DNA of 64,000 nucleotides, taken from contig ARYC01001937.1 of NCBI GenBank assembly GCA_000711775.1, forward strand, positions 29,533 through 93,532, given 5' to 3'. The notes beneath the pieces are model-generated. The model saw only the letters and a list, made by a program, of their open reading frames with translations. It was not told the origin of the DNA and searched no databases. The position numbers and the translations under genes are program-made. Below are positions 1 to 9,927 of the stretch, piece by piece (position 1 is the first letter of the stretch; every line of letters starts with the position of its first letter). The stretch comes from Oxytricha trifallax. Lineage: Eukaryota > Ciliophora > Spirotrichea > Sporadotrichida > Oxytrichidae.

Positions 1-870
1 TTAATTCGTATTATTTCTTTCAGAAGAGTAGATGACTGTCTAGGAGACGACAAGTTACTGCAGTTTATTAATCTTTTTCGTATAGTTTATGAAATGAAAG
101 AGTGGAATAGGTATGAGCAAAGCTACGTTAGCATTATAGAATCGGTAAGTCTTATATTTAAAAAAATTTTGTAAACATTTAAATCAAGAATTTAAAGTTG
201 ATTTAAAATTAATCTTATTGATTATTCAAAGTAATTTTTTAATTTAAAGTTAAAGAAAGTGACTTGGTAACTGTAGCGGATCAAGTAAACCGTTCTTAGC
301 ATCCATGTATATGGATAAGCCTGCTAGGTCCGAAAAGTACTCCCAGCATGTGAATTCCATAGTTAGCAAACCGAATTGAGATATCTACAACCGTATACTT
401 TAACGAGTGGCCATAATCATTGATTATACTATTGCTGAAATTCTTAAAGTAAGTTAATATCTCAATGTTTTTTCTTCTAGTCTGCTATCAAGATACCTCT
501 CCAGCAACGGAACTCATTTCTAAGATGCACTTGGTATTAATACAAGTGTCACAATCATTTGCCACTTGCGAAAATTTTGCTTGTTCCAAAAAGTTCCTAA
601 AAAGTCCACACTCTGTGTATATAAACAATGGTTCTTTTTAACTAGTCCTGAGCAGATTAACCGAAATCTATCAGTTGATATTCTCCAAAAAAAATATGGT
701 TTATCCCAATGAAAACATCTACTAGAATGCTCAAACACAATATCCTTCATCTGTTGACAAAATGCATTTTGATAAGACTAGCCTCCAAAAGCGAGTCCAC
801 CATTTCCTCAACAGTACCTACCCTAAAGAATCTCCTATTTAATAAGAAAATTTCCAAACTTAACAATTCC
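1..870 (+). pseudogene. Spliced, broken gene cut by the left window edge
   Basis: Bases 1-144 are open and protein-like and end at a consensus splice donor (GTAAGT at 145-150). A second protein-like block lies at about 265-448 (it includes KPFLASMYMDKPARSEKY) but has one in-frame TGA near 375. It also ends at GTAAGT (449). Bases 449-480 look like a 32-nt intron ending TTTTTTCTTCTAG. A third block runs from 482 to TGA at 710-712 (includes the residues CHLRKFCLFQKVPKK). A different frame from 709 to about 870 is also open. Frames do not join cleanly across the junctions, so this is a decayed gene or a germline gene broken by eliminated DNA. I do not recognise the protein family. The 5' part lies outside the window. 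Confidence 0.5.
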
Positions 871-1112
871 TGAGGAAAAAGCACATGTTTTTTTTAACAC
901 GTCATGACCAAACTCAGATCCTACTATTGAGTAACTGAATATTCTATAAGAGAATCACCCAATTCTTATAATAATATACAAGGTGGATCCACTTACATAA
1001 TAAGGAATCACCCAAGTGGCATAAATATATATTTATGAAAAATAAGTGGAATGCTATAATTTAAAATGAAAACTAATAAAACTTAAAAGGATTAGTATAG
1101 GTAATTGCCGAG

Positions 1113-1561
1113 ATGAAATTCGAAACAGCTTTGTCATTTCTCCATTCTCCTTCATATTTTGCCCCATCTGGCCATACCTAATTTGTTGTTCCCGTAGATT
1201 CCCAGTGTCTTTCGAGCTCTCAGTCTTCTGACGTCGCCACTCCTGTTGGTAAGTATTGCTGAAATAAAAAGATTTTAGATATGTTTTTTGTAACTTACAA
1301 ATTTTAGTGAATAACCAGCAGCTCCAGGAACACCATCTTTAGGTTTTCATTTTTTCTTAATTAATTTCATTTGAATTTATCGATTCTCTATTGTAAATTG
1401 TAATTAACTATTCACTAACTCACAATAAACTATAAGATGAACAACAATAGGTTAAAGAAGAATTAAGCACCAAGCTGAGTACTTAAATTAATTTATTACA
1501 GAACAATGAGTAATAAAATTAAGTTGGCATAAAAGACGACATTTCATAAACAAAACCCTGA
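1113..1561 (+). CDS. Candidate two-exon gene, unknown protein
   Basis: ATG at 1113 opens a 45-codon exon with balanced, protein-like codons (start MKFETALSFLHSPSYF). It ends at GTAAGT (1249). A 60-nt gap rich in T ends TTTTAG at 1308. Joining the two keeps one frame, which stays open to TGA at 1559-1561 with TAA/TAG read as Gln. The second exon is rich in Gln, Glu, Lys and Leu (for example DEQQQVKEELSTKLS), suggesting a coiled coil. The conserved splice signals and preserved frame support a real gene. The AT-rich second exon could be chance readthrough, since only TGA stops this code. Family unknown. Confidence 0.35.
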
Positions 1562-1744
1562 GACCCCTAAATCCCTGAACCCCATAGATATTTGGGATTT
1601 TAAGTATAATAAGCCAATAAAAATCTTACACATATTTGAAAAGTTTATAAAAGAAATTCAGCACTCAACATATATCTTATTTAATACTAAATACAAATGA
1701 TTTATCAATATCAGATTTGTAATATTTAAGGGTTAATAAAAAAT

Positions 1745-2190
1745 GGTGCCCAATCAGCGACTCCAGAGACTTCATGAAAAATGAATTTACGCTCCTATAT
1801 ACTGATTATCAAACTCAATAAGAATTACGAGAGCACATAAGATTTACAGTCTATGAGGAAAGTAGTTACTATGAATATACCTCAGAAGTCAACCAGACAA
1901 TCCAACAATCTCAGTTCTTCTAAAAAGAAAGAGTTTACATGTAGTAGATAAGGTCGCATAGTTAACAATGATAAATCTTAGTTTGAATTAAAGATTAAAC
2001 TGAAGTGACAATCAGAGATAGATTGAACAGATCAGATGATATAATTTAATATAATAAAAAGAGCTTGATCCATATATGCTTCCCAGCTTTATAAGATCGG
2101 GGTCCCTAGAAACCTCAATGTGATCATATTATTATCATATTATTATCATATTATTATTATATCATTATCATTATTATTATTTTTATTGAA
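1745..2190 (+). mobile_element. 5'-truncated (ATT)n-tailed element, copy a
   Basis: A coding tail with Gln-reassigned codons (1,774 to about 1,970; includes TLLYTDYQTQQELREHIRF) is followed by a 3' module at about 2,066-2,190. This has a GAGCTTGATCC block, a GATCGGGGTCCC block, the string CCTCAATGTGATCATATTATT, and then an imperfect ATT/TTATC tail. The same module ends five other elements in this window. The coding tail resembles the C-terminal ORF of those elements (pattern F-hydrophobic-K-x-acidic...L-x-T...L-basic-x-x-I-x-F). Loss of the 5' end with an intact tail is typical of target-primed retrotransposition; that mechanism is inferred. Confidence 0.55.
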
Positions 2191-2295
2191 TATTCAACTA
2201 TTGAATATAAAAGTATTTGATTTTTCAATTATTCTACTAGAAATAGTAGGCGAATGTCTTTAAAAAATCGTTAAAAAATCTTAAGCCATCAAGGG

Positions 2296-3671
2296 CTAAA
2301 ATAACAAATAGCCAGTTTAAAAGCAAGAGGATTGTAATGTAGGCAAGATCTTGGATGCTCGCATATTAGATGATAGAATGGAATTTCTTATAATTTGGGA
2401 AAACTTTACTTTGGAGTATGATAGCTAGATACCAGAGTCCCAGCTTCTTGGAGAGTAGACAGAGGAGTTTCTTATTGAAAAAATGCCAGAGATGAGGACA
2501 TAAAAGTCTATCAATAAAAATGCACTGCTCGATACAAAAGATTGATGAATGGGATAATAGTATGTTCTGGTGATACAAAAACTGCAAAATAACAAGATCC
2601 TTAAAATTCCATCTCACAAGTGGCAAGACCATCCATACCAATTATTAAGTCCTAGCCACAACCAATGATAAATTCAATAACAGACATTGAGGAAGATGAG
2701 GATGATTAAAATGAATCTATCAATAACTAAGAGAATGATGATAAGAGCAGATATTCACATGTTATATCGGAGTTGGATGATTACGAGTGTCCTTTCATCA
2801 ATTACTGTAGTGAATAAGAAAAAAGATTGCTAAAAAAACGTGACACCTTCCATGATAATGAATTTGGAGCGATGATTTAGTAGACACGAGGGAGCGATGA
2901 TTTAGTAGACACGAGTCTAACTTATTCAAGGAGCTTATTAATAGATTCTCTAACAATTAAAACAATTGTATTCAGAAGAAGTCAAGTAGTTACTCAGAAG
3001 AAGTCAAGTAGTTACCAGCAGATAAAGTCTTCAATAACGCCTATTGGCATCCAGGTAATCAAATTTAAAAAACACTCACTTGCTTTATTACTGCAAGCAA
3101 CAGGGTAGCTGGGAATCCACTGTTTGATTTTCCCGAAAAGTTTCATGCGTTGTACGAATCAAGAGCTCATATTTCAAAGAATAGGAATTTGGAGATGCCT
3201 TGGGACGTAGGATACTCCTACAAAAACTTGCCATATCTCTTCTACAACCCCAATGGGGAATAATGGTTCAGCCCTATTCCAACAAGAGTGTTCTCTGGAG
3301 TAATCCTTCAAAACATTAAAGAAAACATTCATGAAGGATGGTGGAGCCTCTTGGAGATCGATAACGCAGATAGCTAGTTTATAATTCAGATCTTGATTAA
3401 GAGCATCACAAATAAAAATGGGTTAAATAAATACAAATAATAATGCCATGCAGAAGCAGTAGTTAAACATTTATCAACATTTATGTTATAATTGAATTGT
3501 AGAATTACATTTTCGAATATATTATTTTATTATTTTAAGAATAATCATGAATCTAACCATAATCATAAATTATTAGATATTTCAATAATGTATTAAAAGT
3601 TATATAAATAAGTAAAGCCCCATTGGTAAATGTAAAAAAAAATTAGGTTGTAATGTTAAAATAATATATGA
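2296..3671 (+). pseudogene. Chromodomain-like gene, frameshifted
   Basis: An open frame to the TGA at 2,543 carries a chromodomain-like stretch at about 2,340-2,440 (KILDARILDDRMEFLIIW, then acidic residues and a Pro). The spacing resembles the usual KILDHR...EYLVKW...W pattern of HP1-type or retroelement-integrase chromodomains. An acidic block follows at about 2,685-2,870. A 25-bp tandem duplication (2,868-2,917) and a 22-bp duplication (about 2,975-3,019) then disturb the frame. From 2,916 to TGA at 3,669-3,671 a further 251 codons are open, containing protein-like segments such as LPYLFYNPNGEQWFSPIP and NIHEGWWSLLEIDN that I do not recognise. TAA/TAG codons are frequent and must be Gln. 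It may be a chromatin protein gene of the germline or a transposon-borne chromodomain. Confidence 0.45.
2868..3019 (+). repeat. Two short tandem duplications inside a gene
   Basis: A 25-bp unit beginning GGAGCGATGATTTAG occurs twice back to back at 2,868-2,917. A 22-bp unit containing AGAAGTCAAGTAGTTAC occurs twice at about 2,975-3,019. Neither length is a multiple of three, so each shifts the reading frame of the chromodomain-like gene around them. Confidence 0.85.
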
Positions 3672-4007
3672 AAAAAAATAAAATAGAATTGAGATTATAT
3701 TTACATATTACTTTTTCCTAAAGTGATATATAAAATAATCAAAAATAATTTAATTTAATTAATTATTTAAAAAACTTAGAGTTAGATAATTTGGGTTTTT
3801 TATCTTATACAGTTTCTATTTCTGATTATTAAACTTTCTTATATAATTTTTAATTTTTATATATTCGTGGCTTTTCAACTATACTTGTAACGTAAAATCC
3901 TAATAGTTCTTAAGAATTTCTCTAAGTGAAAATATATTTAGTTAAAACTTATTGCTCTGTTAATTAGAAGAAAATCGCAGATTTAAAATCTCTTTCTAAA
4001 CTAATTC
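3672..4007. other. AT-rich spacer, nothing recognised
   Basis: Very AT-rich DNA with poly-A and poly-T runs. No reading frame with protein-like composition and no repeat was seen. Confidence 0.6.
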
Positions 4008-4123
4008 AATAATAATAATAATAAAAATCCACTCGGGGCAAGGCCACATGGTTATCACTATGTAAGGGACTAGCCCTTTATAAGTTTAAATTTATAGCAT
4101 TCTGTTCAAGGTATACTAAGTGT

Positions 4124-4460
4124 TCATCTTCTTCCTTTTCTGTTGTTTCCTTTCTTCTTTCTGTTGTTGTTTCTTCTCTTGATTGGTCTGTTGCTCTTCT
4201 TTTTTGTGTGTTTCTTTGAGTTGAGAATCTAGATGTTTTCACCTGATTCTTTGAATCTAAGTTTGTTGTCTAGTGCTTAGATTCTGAGCGAGAAGCTGAT
4301 TTCTTTGAGGGCTATTTGTTTCTTTAGTCTTGTGGTAAGGAGTTAGATGATGTCTGACTTTATGAAGTAGGCATGTTTTTGGAGGCATTTAATGTAGATT
4401 TTTACTTTGTTGGTGAATTTTGGTAATAGAACATGATGCAGCATCCTGCGTTTGCCATTG
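4124..4460 (-). CDS. C-terminal ORF-b block of copy i
   Basis: A minus-strand frame ending at TGA 4,126-4,124 reads IYIKCLQKHAYFIKSDIIQ, then a Lys/Arg/Asn-rich tail. The same block occurs as IYVKCLLTHAYFLKSDFIQ at about 45,207 and as IKCLQKHA...KRDIIQL at about 35,430. Three copies with the same residues mean this is a genuine protein part of the element. The basic tail suggests nucleic acid binding (inference). It is one frame away from the long ORF, so a frameshift separates them in this copy. Confidence 0.55.
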
Positions 4461-5585
4461 TTTTTTTATTATGATTAGAGAAAAGAGTCTAATCATTTTT
4501 ACTGTGTTTTGAGAGGAGCCGACTCCTATTTTGGTTCGGATTTCCTTTGTCAGTTCTTGGTCTTATTTGGCATATATTTCTCTGGCTGTCGCGTGGTCTA
4601 ATGCCTGGAAAACTAGTAATGCTTTTGCAAACTGATCTGTGATTTTGAAGATCTTTGTGTTTGAGGCTTAGGTCGAGATTGAGAAGCAAGCTTCTCTATT
4701 ATCTAGTCGTTCTTAGAGATCTGCTCTGGATATTAGCTACTACATATATAGTAAGTCTTCTTTTATAAATAATTATTATTAATTAATAGTTGGATCCTAA
4801 ACTAATAATTAATTATTTGTTATTAAGTACTAATTTATTTTAATTGCGTCACCTTTGTTTTTTATTAAATCGTCAATTGCGCCATCACTTAAATAGAGTA
4901 GGTCTTTATAATATTCTCTAGTCCCTTATGGAGGTGGGGTCTTTGGTTGGTGTTCTGAGCCAAGGAGAGTTTGTTTTACTGAGTCTTCACTATATGACTC
5001 GTCACTGTAGATTTATTTATTCTCGTCTCTCCAGTAAGAGTCTTCATCATCTTTATAGATGATTTTCTTTTCTATCTTTTTTGGGACTTTGAATGATAAA
5101 TTTCTTCGAGGGTAGTAGGGTTCGCTCCTTAAATCAAGGTGGGGGTCTTCCATTTTTGGAGCTAGGAAGTTTATTTGACCTTGTACTATCTTTTTTGTTG
5201 GCTGGGGGCTAGGGGCTGGCGAGTTCTCCGATTCTTTGAGTGCTATAGTTTATGTTTGTTCTGTTTGTGGTTTTATAAACTTGTTGTTAACTCTTAGAAG
5301 TCTTAGTAGTTGGTAGGTTTGTGTGATCCATAGTTGATGGTTCGAGTCATCATTTTCAGGTAGGTACTATAGTTTATTTAACTCTATTTAGTACTGGTTA
5401 ATATGTTCGTGACCTTTCCTGATGATTCTCTTAATGATGAAAGTTATAGCTTCTAGGATGTATAGTTCCCACTGATTTTTGTTGTTTCTGATGATCTTTG
5501 TTGTTAGGTGGGCTATCTGAGTAGATTTTTTGTTCTAGGCTAGGGTGAATATCAGATCTCGGTCTGATGAGTTTAGTAAACCCAT
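4239..5585 (-). CDS. Long ORF of the (ATT)n-tailed element (ORF-a region)
   Basis: ATG at 5,585 to TGA at 4,241-4,239 gives 448 residues with TAA and TAG read as Gln. The first ~270 residues are hydrophilic. They include a Pro-rich stretch (SPAPSPQPTKK) and a basic-to-acidic switch (KKIEKKIIYKDDEDSYWRDE) that is repeated as KKIIYSDNEEDW in copy ii and KKIIYCEKQED in copy iv, so this part is under shared descent. The middle (about residues 270-300) crosses the AT-rich inter-ORF region and may be chance readthrough. The last ~100 residues before the TGA are probably not the native frame, because the conserved C-terminal block lies in another frame downstream. Function unknown; no catalytic motif seen. 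Confidence 0.5.
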
Positions 5586-5600
5586 TTTGTGTTTATTATT

Positions 5601-6251
5601 TTTTATATTTTATTAATTAATACTTTAAACTAATTCAATAATATTTAAATTATTATACTTAAAATCAAATTAAGAAAGTAAAATGACAATATTAACACAA
5701 TGCTCAGATAGTTAAAGCAATTATTTTATTTCTTTTAGGGAGAATTCGAATCTCTTGGAAGTCACATTTTTAATGATAATAGAGTTAAAGAAGCAATATG
5801 AGTATTTTAGTTTAATTAATAATTTATTAAAAATTTAAAAACTCTCTTATAACTAATAATTTTAGCCTTTTATTAAATATTTTTTAAGTTAGTTTCATTA
5901 CAAATAAAATATAAAACTAAATTACTTACATATAATATGATAAAGTTATACCTAAGTTATTAGCAATGTTAATTATTAACAATACATACTAACTTTTATT
6001 TAAAACGATAAAAATTTACAGATATTTCTGTTTTATAAATATTACCGATCATTGTTTTAAATAATTAATCTATAATATTAAATTAAATATATATTCAGAC
6101 TTTAGACTATCAGAATTAATTATTATTTACTGTTTTTTTTAAAAATAATCTCATTCATAAATGTTATGTAATATATAGCTATGAGTAAAATTAATAAAAA
6201 CTTAAATAAAAACAAATAACAATGTAGATATTTACAGAATCAGACATTTGA
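5601..6251. other. AT-rich spacer with a tRNA-like T-arm
   Basis: AT-rich DNA without a protein-like frame. At about 5,739-5,755 GGAGAATTCGAATCTCT can form a T-arm-like hairpin, and TGCTCAGATAGTTAAAGC upstream resembles a D-arm. No acceptor or anticodon stem pairs, so it is not a functional tRNA gene. Confidence 0.4.
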
Positions 6252-6303
6252 ATAAAGTGGGGCAAAAGTAGCAAATTTTTCTTAATTTTGCCTCACTTTT
6301 AAA
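6252..6303. repeat. Hairpin, GTGGGGCAAAA type, copy 1
   Basis: AAAGTGGGGCAAAA at about 6,254 is followed after a short spacer by TTTTGCCTCACTTTT, its near-perfect complement. The same hairpin, perfect, recurs at 8,405-8,452. Confidence 0.8.
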
Positions 6304-6677
6304 CGAATACTTTTTTCAGTCATTTTTATATATAGTGTAATATAACTAACATTTTAAATGTTTAGCTATGATATGTTTAAATATTTATTTTTATAATCAA
6401 CAAATTCAAAAAATATTAATAATTCCAACAAGTGATTGTTACTTAATTCTGCAGAAGAAGGGCCAATTGAAATTACTCCAGGAGGAGAAAACCTGAGTGA
6501 ATGGTATCGAGGTGTTTGTTACATTACAATTGTGATATATTTTTTATTTGAAAAAAGAATTATAACAATATGATTTACAATCAATAAAATTTGAATATTT
6601 ACCAAGAATTAGATAATAATCAGCAAATTTCAATAAAGTTTTAATTTTTATATTTATTATTAAAGTATCTTTCTTAA

Positions 6678-6724
6678 CCACACTCCATATCCCTAAAAGT
6701 AATATTATTCGGGATAGAGTGTGG
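6678..6724. repeat. Hairpin, CCACACTC type
   Basis: CCACACTCCATATCCC pairs with GGGATAGAGTGTGG after a 17-nt AT-rich loop. It is GC-richer than its surroundings and unrelated in sequence to the neighbouring hairpins. Confidence 0.75.
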
Positions 6725-6759
6725 TATAGTATGAAATTTATTAATAATTCATATTTAAT

Positions 6760-6973
6760 TATAAAATCAACATTTAGTTTATAGTAAACAACATTTAGTT
6801 TTTAATTAATATTATTAAATCATCATGACTTATTATATTCTTTTATTTTATTAAAAAGTTTTTTTATTATTTTATTTTTAATCGTTTAATTTATGTAATA
6901 TGAAATATCCTTAATTATTAATATATATTAAGAACTAAATGTTGTTTATTATATACTAAATGTTGTTTTTATA
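6760..6973. mobile_element. MITE-like element with ~55-bp inverted repeats
   Basis: The ends are inverted copies of about 55 bp beginning TATAAAA(T/A)CAACATTTAG. Each arm itself contains the string ACAACATTTAGT twice. The interior is about 100 bp of AT-rich noncoding DNA. The terminal TA on each side would fit a TA target duplication of Tc1/mariner-type movement, but because the DNA is so AT-rich that is only suggestive. It lies between a hairpin and a coding fragment. Confidence 0.65.
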
Positions 6974-6981
6974 AGTATATT

Positions 6982-7098
6982 TTTTATAGGTTGCACCTGG
7001 TAAAAGTTGCGGTGGTGCTTGAAGAAGGCTTCACAGAAGGCTGCAGCGACAATGCAAAGGAAGCATAATACTAATTTCAATACCACGAAATTCAATGA
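6982..7098 (+). pseudogene. Short coding fragment, unknown protein
   Basis: An open frame to TGA at 7,096 with a sharp rise in GC at about 7,000 reads HLVKVAVVLEEGFTEGCSD and then Gln-rich residues with TAA codons. Composition is protein-like and clearly different from the AT-rich flanks. It may be part of the same gene as the next segment, or a macronuclear-destined segment. Family not recognised. Confidence 0.35.
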
Positions 7099-7212
7099 AT
7101 TGGAAGAGTTGAAACTGATTTTCAAGATTTTTATTTTCTATTGCTATTTTACTAATAATATTATTGTTAATTAAATTGTTATAATTCCTATTTTTCAAAA
7201 AATATATCATTA

Positions 7213-7883
7213 ATGCTAACAATTCGTCCTGATAATCCTCCTGAGAGTAAGAGTGATACATTCAAGCGGGAGTGGTACCGCATTATGAAAAGGGAAAAGG
7301 TGATAAGGCAATGTGGAGACAGGAGGCTCATCAAGAGCAGCAGGAAGAGTGTGCGAAAGGATCGGAGAACCAACCCCCATAACCAAGGGAATAAATAGCA
7401 GAGAAGCAACAAGTAGTCGATACCAATAAGCACTTCAAGGAAACCCAGGGCAGAGTAGTTGATCAGCAAGAGGGCAGACATAGATAAAGACTTGGATGAA
7501 AAAAAGCACTGCTTGACTGTACTTAAAAAGCGAGGGATAAGAAAAAGAGGTCTTAAGTGCACAAGGATTAGCAAATGGAGAAGCTCGATAACATATAGGC
7601 TGAGCATGTGCTGATGATGAAAAAAATGAAGTTTAAGTTCGAGAAGATGCTACATTACATTTCAGCTCTAGCGAATCTGGATGTGCTACGATTTCTCGAT
7701 AATGTGCAATAATAATACAATCTCCAGAGGAAGGAAGAGAAATAGTTACAGCTGCCTATTCTTGGGTAGTGCTTCGGGGTTCAAGAACGAAGCTGGCCCA
7801 CTTTAAGACTTATATTGCCGCAGATGGAGAGCAACTGCAATTGGAGGCTCCAAATATTTATCAAAATTAAGAAAAATAAGTGA
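7213..7883 (+). pseudogene. Gln/Glu/Lys-rich coding segment with frameshift and TGA
   Basis: ATG at 7,213 opens a basic stretch (RPDNPPESKSDTFKREWYR). At about 7,305 the protein-like frame shifts, and from 7,311 to TGA at 7,881-7,883 a 190-codon frame is open except for one TGA at 7,497-7,499. It reads as a Gln/Glu/Lys-rich likely coiled coil (WRQEAHQEQQEECAKG, then MKKMKFKFEKMLHYISAL). TAA/TAG occur as Gln. GC content is visibly above the flanks. One frameshift and one TGA suggest a pseudogene or a germline gene version needing rearrangement. Function unknown. Confidence 0.5.
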
Positions 7884-8404
7884 ATTGTAGAAATATAATG
7901 CTTAGATCTATCATATTAATTTATATATCCTGATGTTTAATCAAATAAATAATATTTATTATTTAAAAAACTAAATAAATATGGTTTATTTAAAATTAAG
8001 TGAAAAGTATTTGTTTACATTTACAATTGTCATTCTTATCTTAATAATATTTTTCGATTTATAACCAAGTCTTAATGATTAATAAAGATTAGTTTAGTTA
8101 AAGTCATAATTTATAATTATTTACTAAATAAAATTTATCAAAAATGAAAGTTATCTTTAAATAATTTTTGATCTCTTTAATATCTGATGTGGAATCCTGA
8201 ATTAATGAGAATTTATATAGTTAAGATAGCTACAACATTTAATTTAATATAATAAATATGTCTATCAGAATCACTGTAAATGAACTTACATTTGCAATTA
8301 TTTAAAAATAAAAGATAATAAATTAAGATGTTAATTAGTTTCTATATTACTAAGATAAAAAAGGTATAATAATCATTAATATGAATTATAATAATTCAAA
8401 ATCT

Positions 8405-8452
8405 AAAAGTGGGGCAAAAGTAACAAAAATTTTCTACTTTTGCCCCACTTTT
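8405..8452. repeat. Hairpin, GTGGGGCAAAA type, copy 2 (perfect)
   Basis: AAAAGTGGGGCAAAAGTA is followed after 12 nt by its exact 18-bp complement. With the copy at 6,252 it brackets the coding segments at 6,982-7,883. Confidence 0.9.
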
Positions 8453-8533
8453 TTGACACTTCAATTTTATTTCATGATAGAATTAAATTATTATAAAGAA
8501 TGATAAACAATTATTAGATATGTTTAAGTTTGA

Positions 8534-8875
8534 ATATTTAAATTTACAATTGACTTATTCAAAAAAAATTTGATAATTGACAGAGAGGGACGAAAAAATG
8601 AATGGGTTGAGGAAAAAATTAAAAAGATCATTCTTTCAATCGAGGAACAGCTCTACGAATTCATGCTCTAGGACAACCCTTTTATCCTCTACTACTTTTC
8701 CTTAAACGTCAACCGCATCATCAATAAAACGAAAGTCACCGGATTTTAGTGGCTCTACGACGATGAGATCAAGCTCCTCTAGGCCAACATGAAGAAGGAA
8801 AATAACCTGAAAGAGGCACCTGCAAAAGCAAAGGCAAGCTATTTGCAAATTATCTAAATGATCAATAAACTTTGA
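8534..8875 (+). CDS. Coding segment, unknown alpha-helical protein
   Basis: Open to TGA at 8,873-8,875 with four or more TAA/TAG codons as Gln. It reads as a well-balanced protein (ENKIKKIILSIEE-like helices; exact strings include EEKIKKIILSIEEQLYEFML and NVNRIINKTKVTG). Third positions are often C or G, unlike the flanks. An ATG at 8,520 is in a different frame; an A8 run at 8,561 lies between, so a one-base slip could link them. It may be an exon or macronuclear-destined segment of a larger gene. Not recognised. Confidence 0.5.
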
Positions 8876-9726
8876 ATAATGCCTAATAAGTGCTAATATC
8901 TAATTAATTAAGATAATAATTTAAAATTTTCTTTCACTTTATATAGATATCTTTTATAAATAAAAAAAGATATTTATCAAAATAAGAAAGAATAGTTTTT
9001 ATTTTAAATAGAATTAGTTTATTTTTTATGCCATATATATATTCTATTTATTAATTAAGTTATTTAATTATTGAAATTTTAGTATATTTTAAAAATAAAT
9101 ATGAGTTGTTATTTATAATTAATAATCAAATTTTGTTAAAAATATCTCAATAATTTTAATCATAATTCTTCACCTATGTTTATCATCAACTTATGGTTTA
9201 TCTGCATATTTATAAACTTAAATTTTTATTGATAGTTAATTCATCGTAAAGATATTAGATAAGATCATGCAACACTGGTTATTAGCAGTGTCATAGAGTT
9301 TATCTTGCCAAGAGAATGCATCATCTTATATAATTATATTAAAATTATTACTTTTTTATCTTAATTTTAGAATTGTAAGTTTTTCCAAACTTTTAGAGTT
9401 ATGAATATTTCATAATAAAAAGTCTTTTGATTTTATACATGCAACATTTATATATGTGTTAATTCATAAAAGTTTATTAAGTAAAATAGCAAACAAAGTT
9501 CGTGTCTTCTACGTAAAATTTTCAAATGTTAAATCATTTTTTTCCTATTGAAACTGCTAAATCATATTTCTCTGAAAATAATAATCTTATTTCTTAGTTA
9601 TTATTTTCACTTGCTTTATATAAAAACAATTACTATTATAATATGAAATATTTTTAATTTTTTATGAACAAAATATGGGTGGAATGATTTTTAGCTAAAA
9701 AATAATTAGAAATATATGATTAGTAA
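8876..9726. other. AT-rich spacer
   Basis: No protein-like frame, inverted repeat or tandem repeat seen. Confidence 0.5.
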
Positions 9727-9927
9727 TCACTTTTACTTCGTAGATTAAGTAATTTAATTTTTCAGTTTCTCTTTAATAGCTTTTAATCCTGTCTTTTTAT
9801 TAGCTTCTGTAATAACTTTCATTTAGTTCCTAGTGCTTTCTTCAGTTCTTTCATTATTTATCGTACCATTAATGGCTACTAATTTATTAAACCATAATAC
9901 CACGATAATATTGATTATTATTTACAT
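9727..9927 (-). CDS. Small ORF with one likely membrane segment
   Basis: ATG at 9,927 to TGA at 9,729-9,727, 66 residues with five or so TAA/TAG codons as Gln. The N-terminus is hydrophobic (IINIIVVLWFNKLVAI) and could be a membrane segment or signal anchor. The remainder is hydrophilic and basic (EANKKTGLKAIKEKLKN). Complete start and stop and protein-like composition make it worth listing, but chance cannot be excluded in DNA where only TGA stops. Confidence 0.3.

Larger units (their letters stand above)
4008..5600 (-). mobile_element. Full-length (ATT)n-tailed two-ORF element, copy i
   Basis: On the minus strand the element begins at about 5,600 (AAACACAAAATGGG, matching the AAGAAACACAGATGGG start of copy ii). 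It runs about 1.6 kb and ends with a hairpin (GGGCTAGTCCC), a GGCCTTGCCCC block and five ATT units at 4,008-4,025. Two coding parts flank an AT-rich middle that contains GGATCCAACTATTAAT, a string also found (as GGATCCAAATTAA) in copy ii. This is the best-preserved member in the window, with a single 449-codon open frame. No reverse transcriptase or transposase motif was seen. Confidence 0.65.

Noticed and set aside
5700-5765. tRNA gene
   Set aside because: A T-arm-like hairpin and D-arm-like string exist, but acceptor and anticodon stems do not pair, so it was not called as tRNA.
7188-7607. 139-residue minus-strand Leu/Ser-rich ORF
   Set aside because: It is antisense to the Gln/Glu/Lys-rich plus-strand coding segment; CTT/CTC runs antisense to AAG/GAG codons produce a Leu/Ser-rich shadow.
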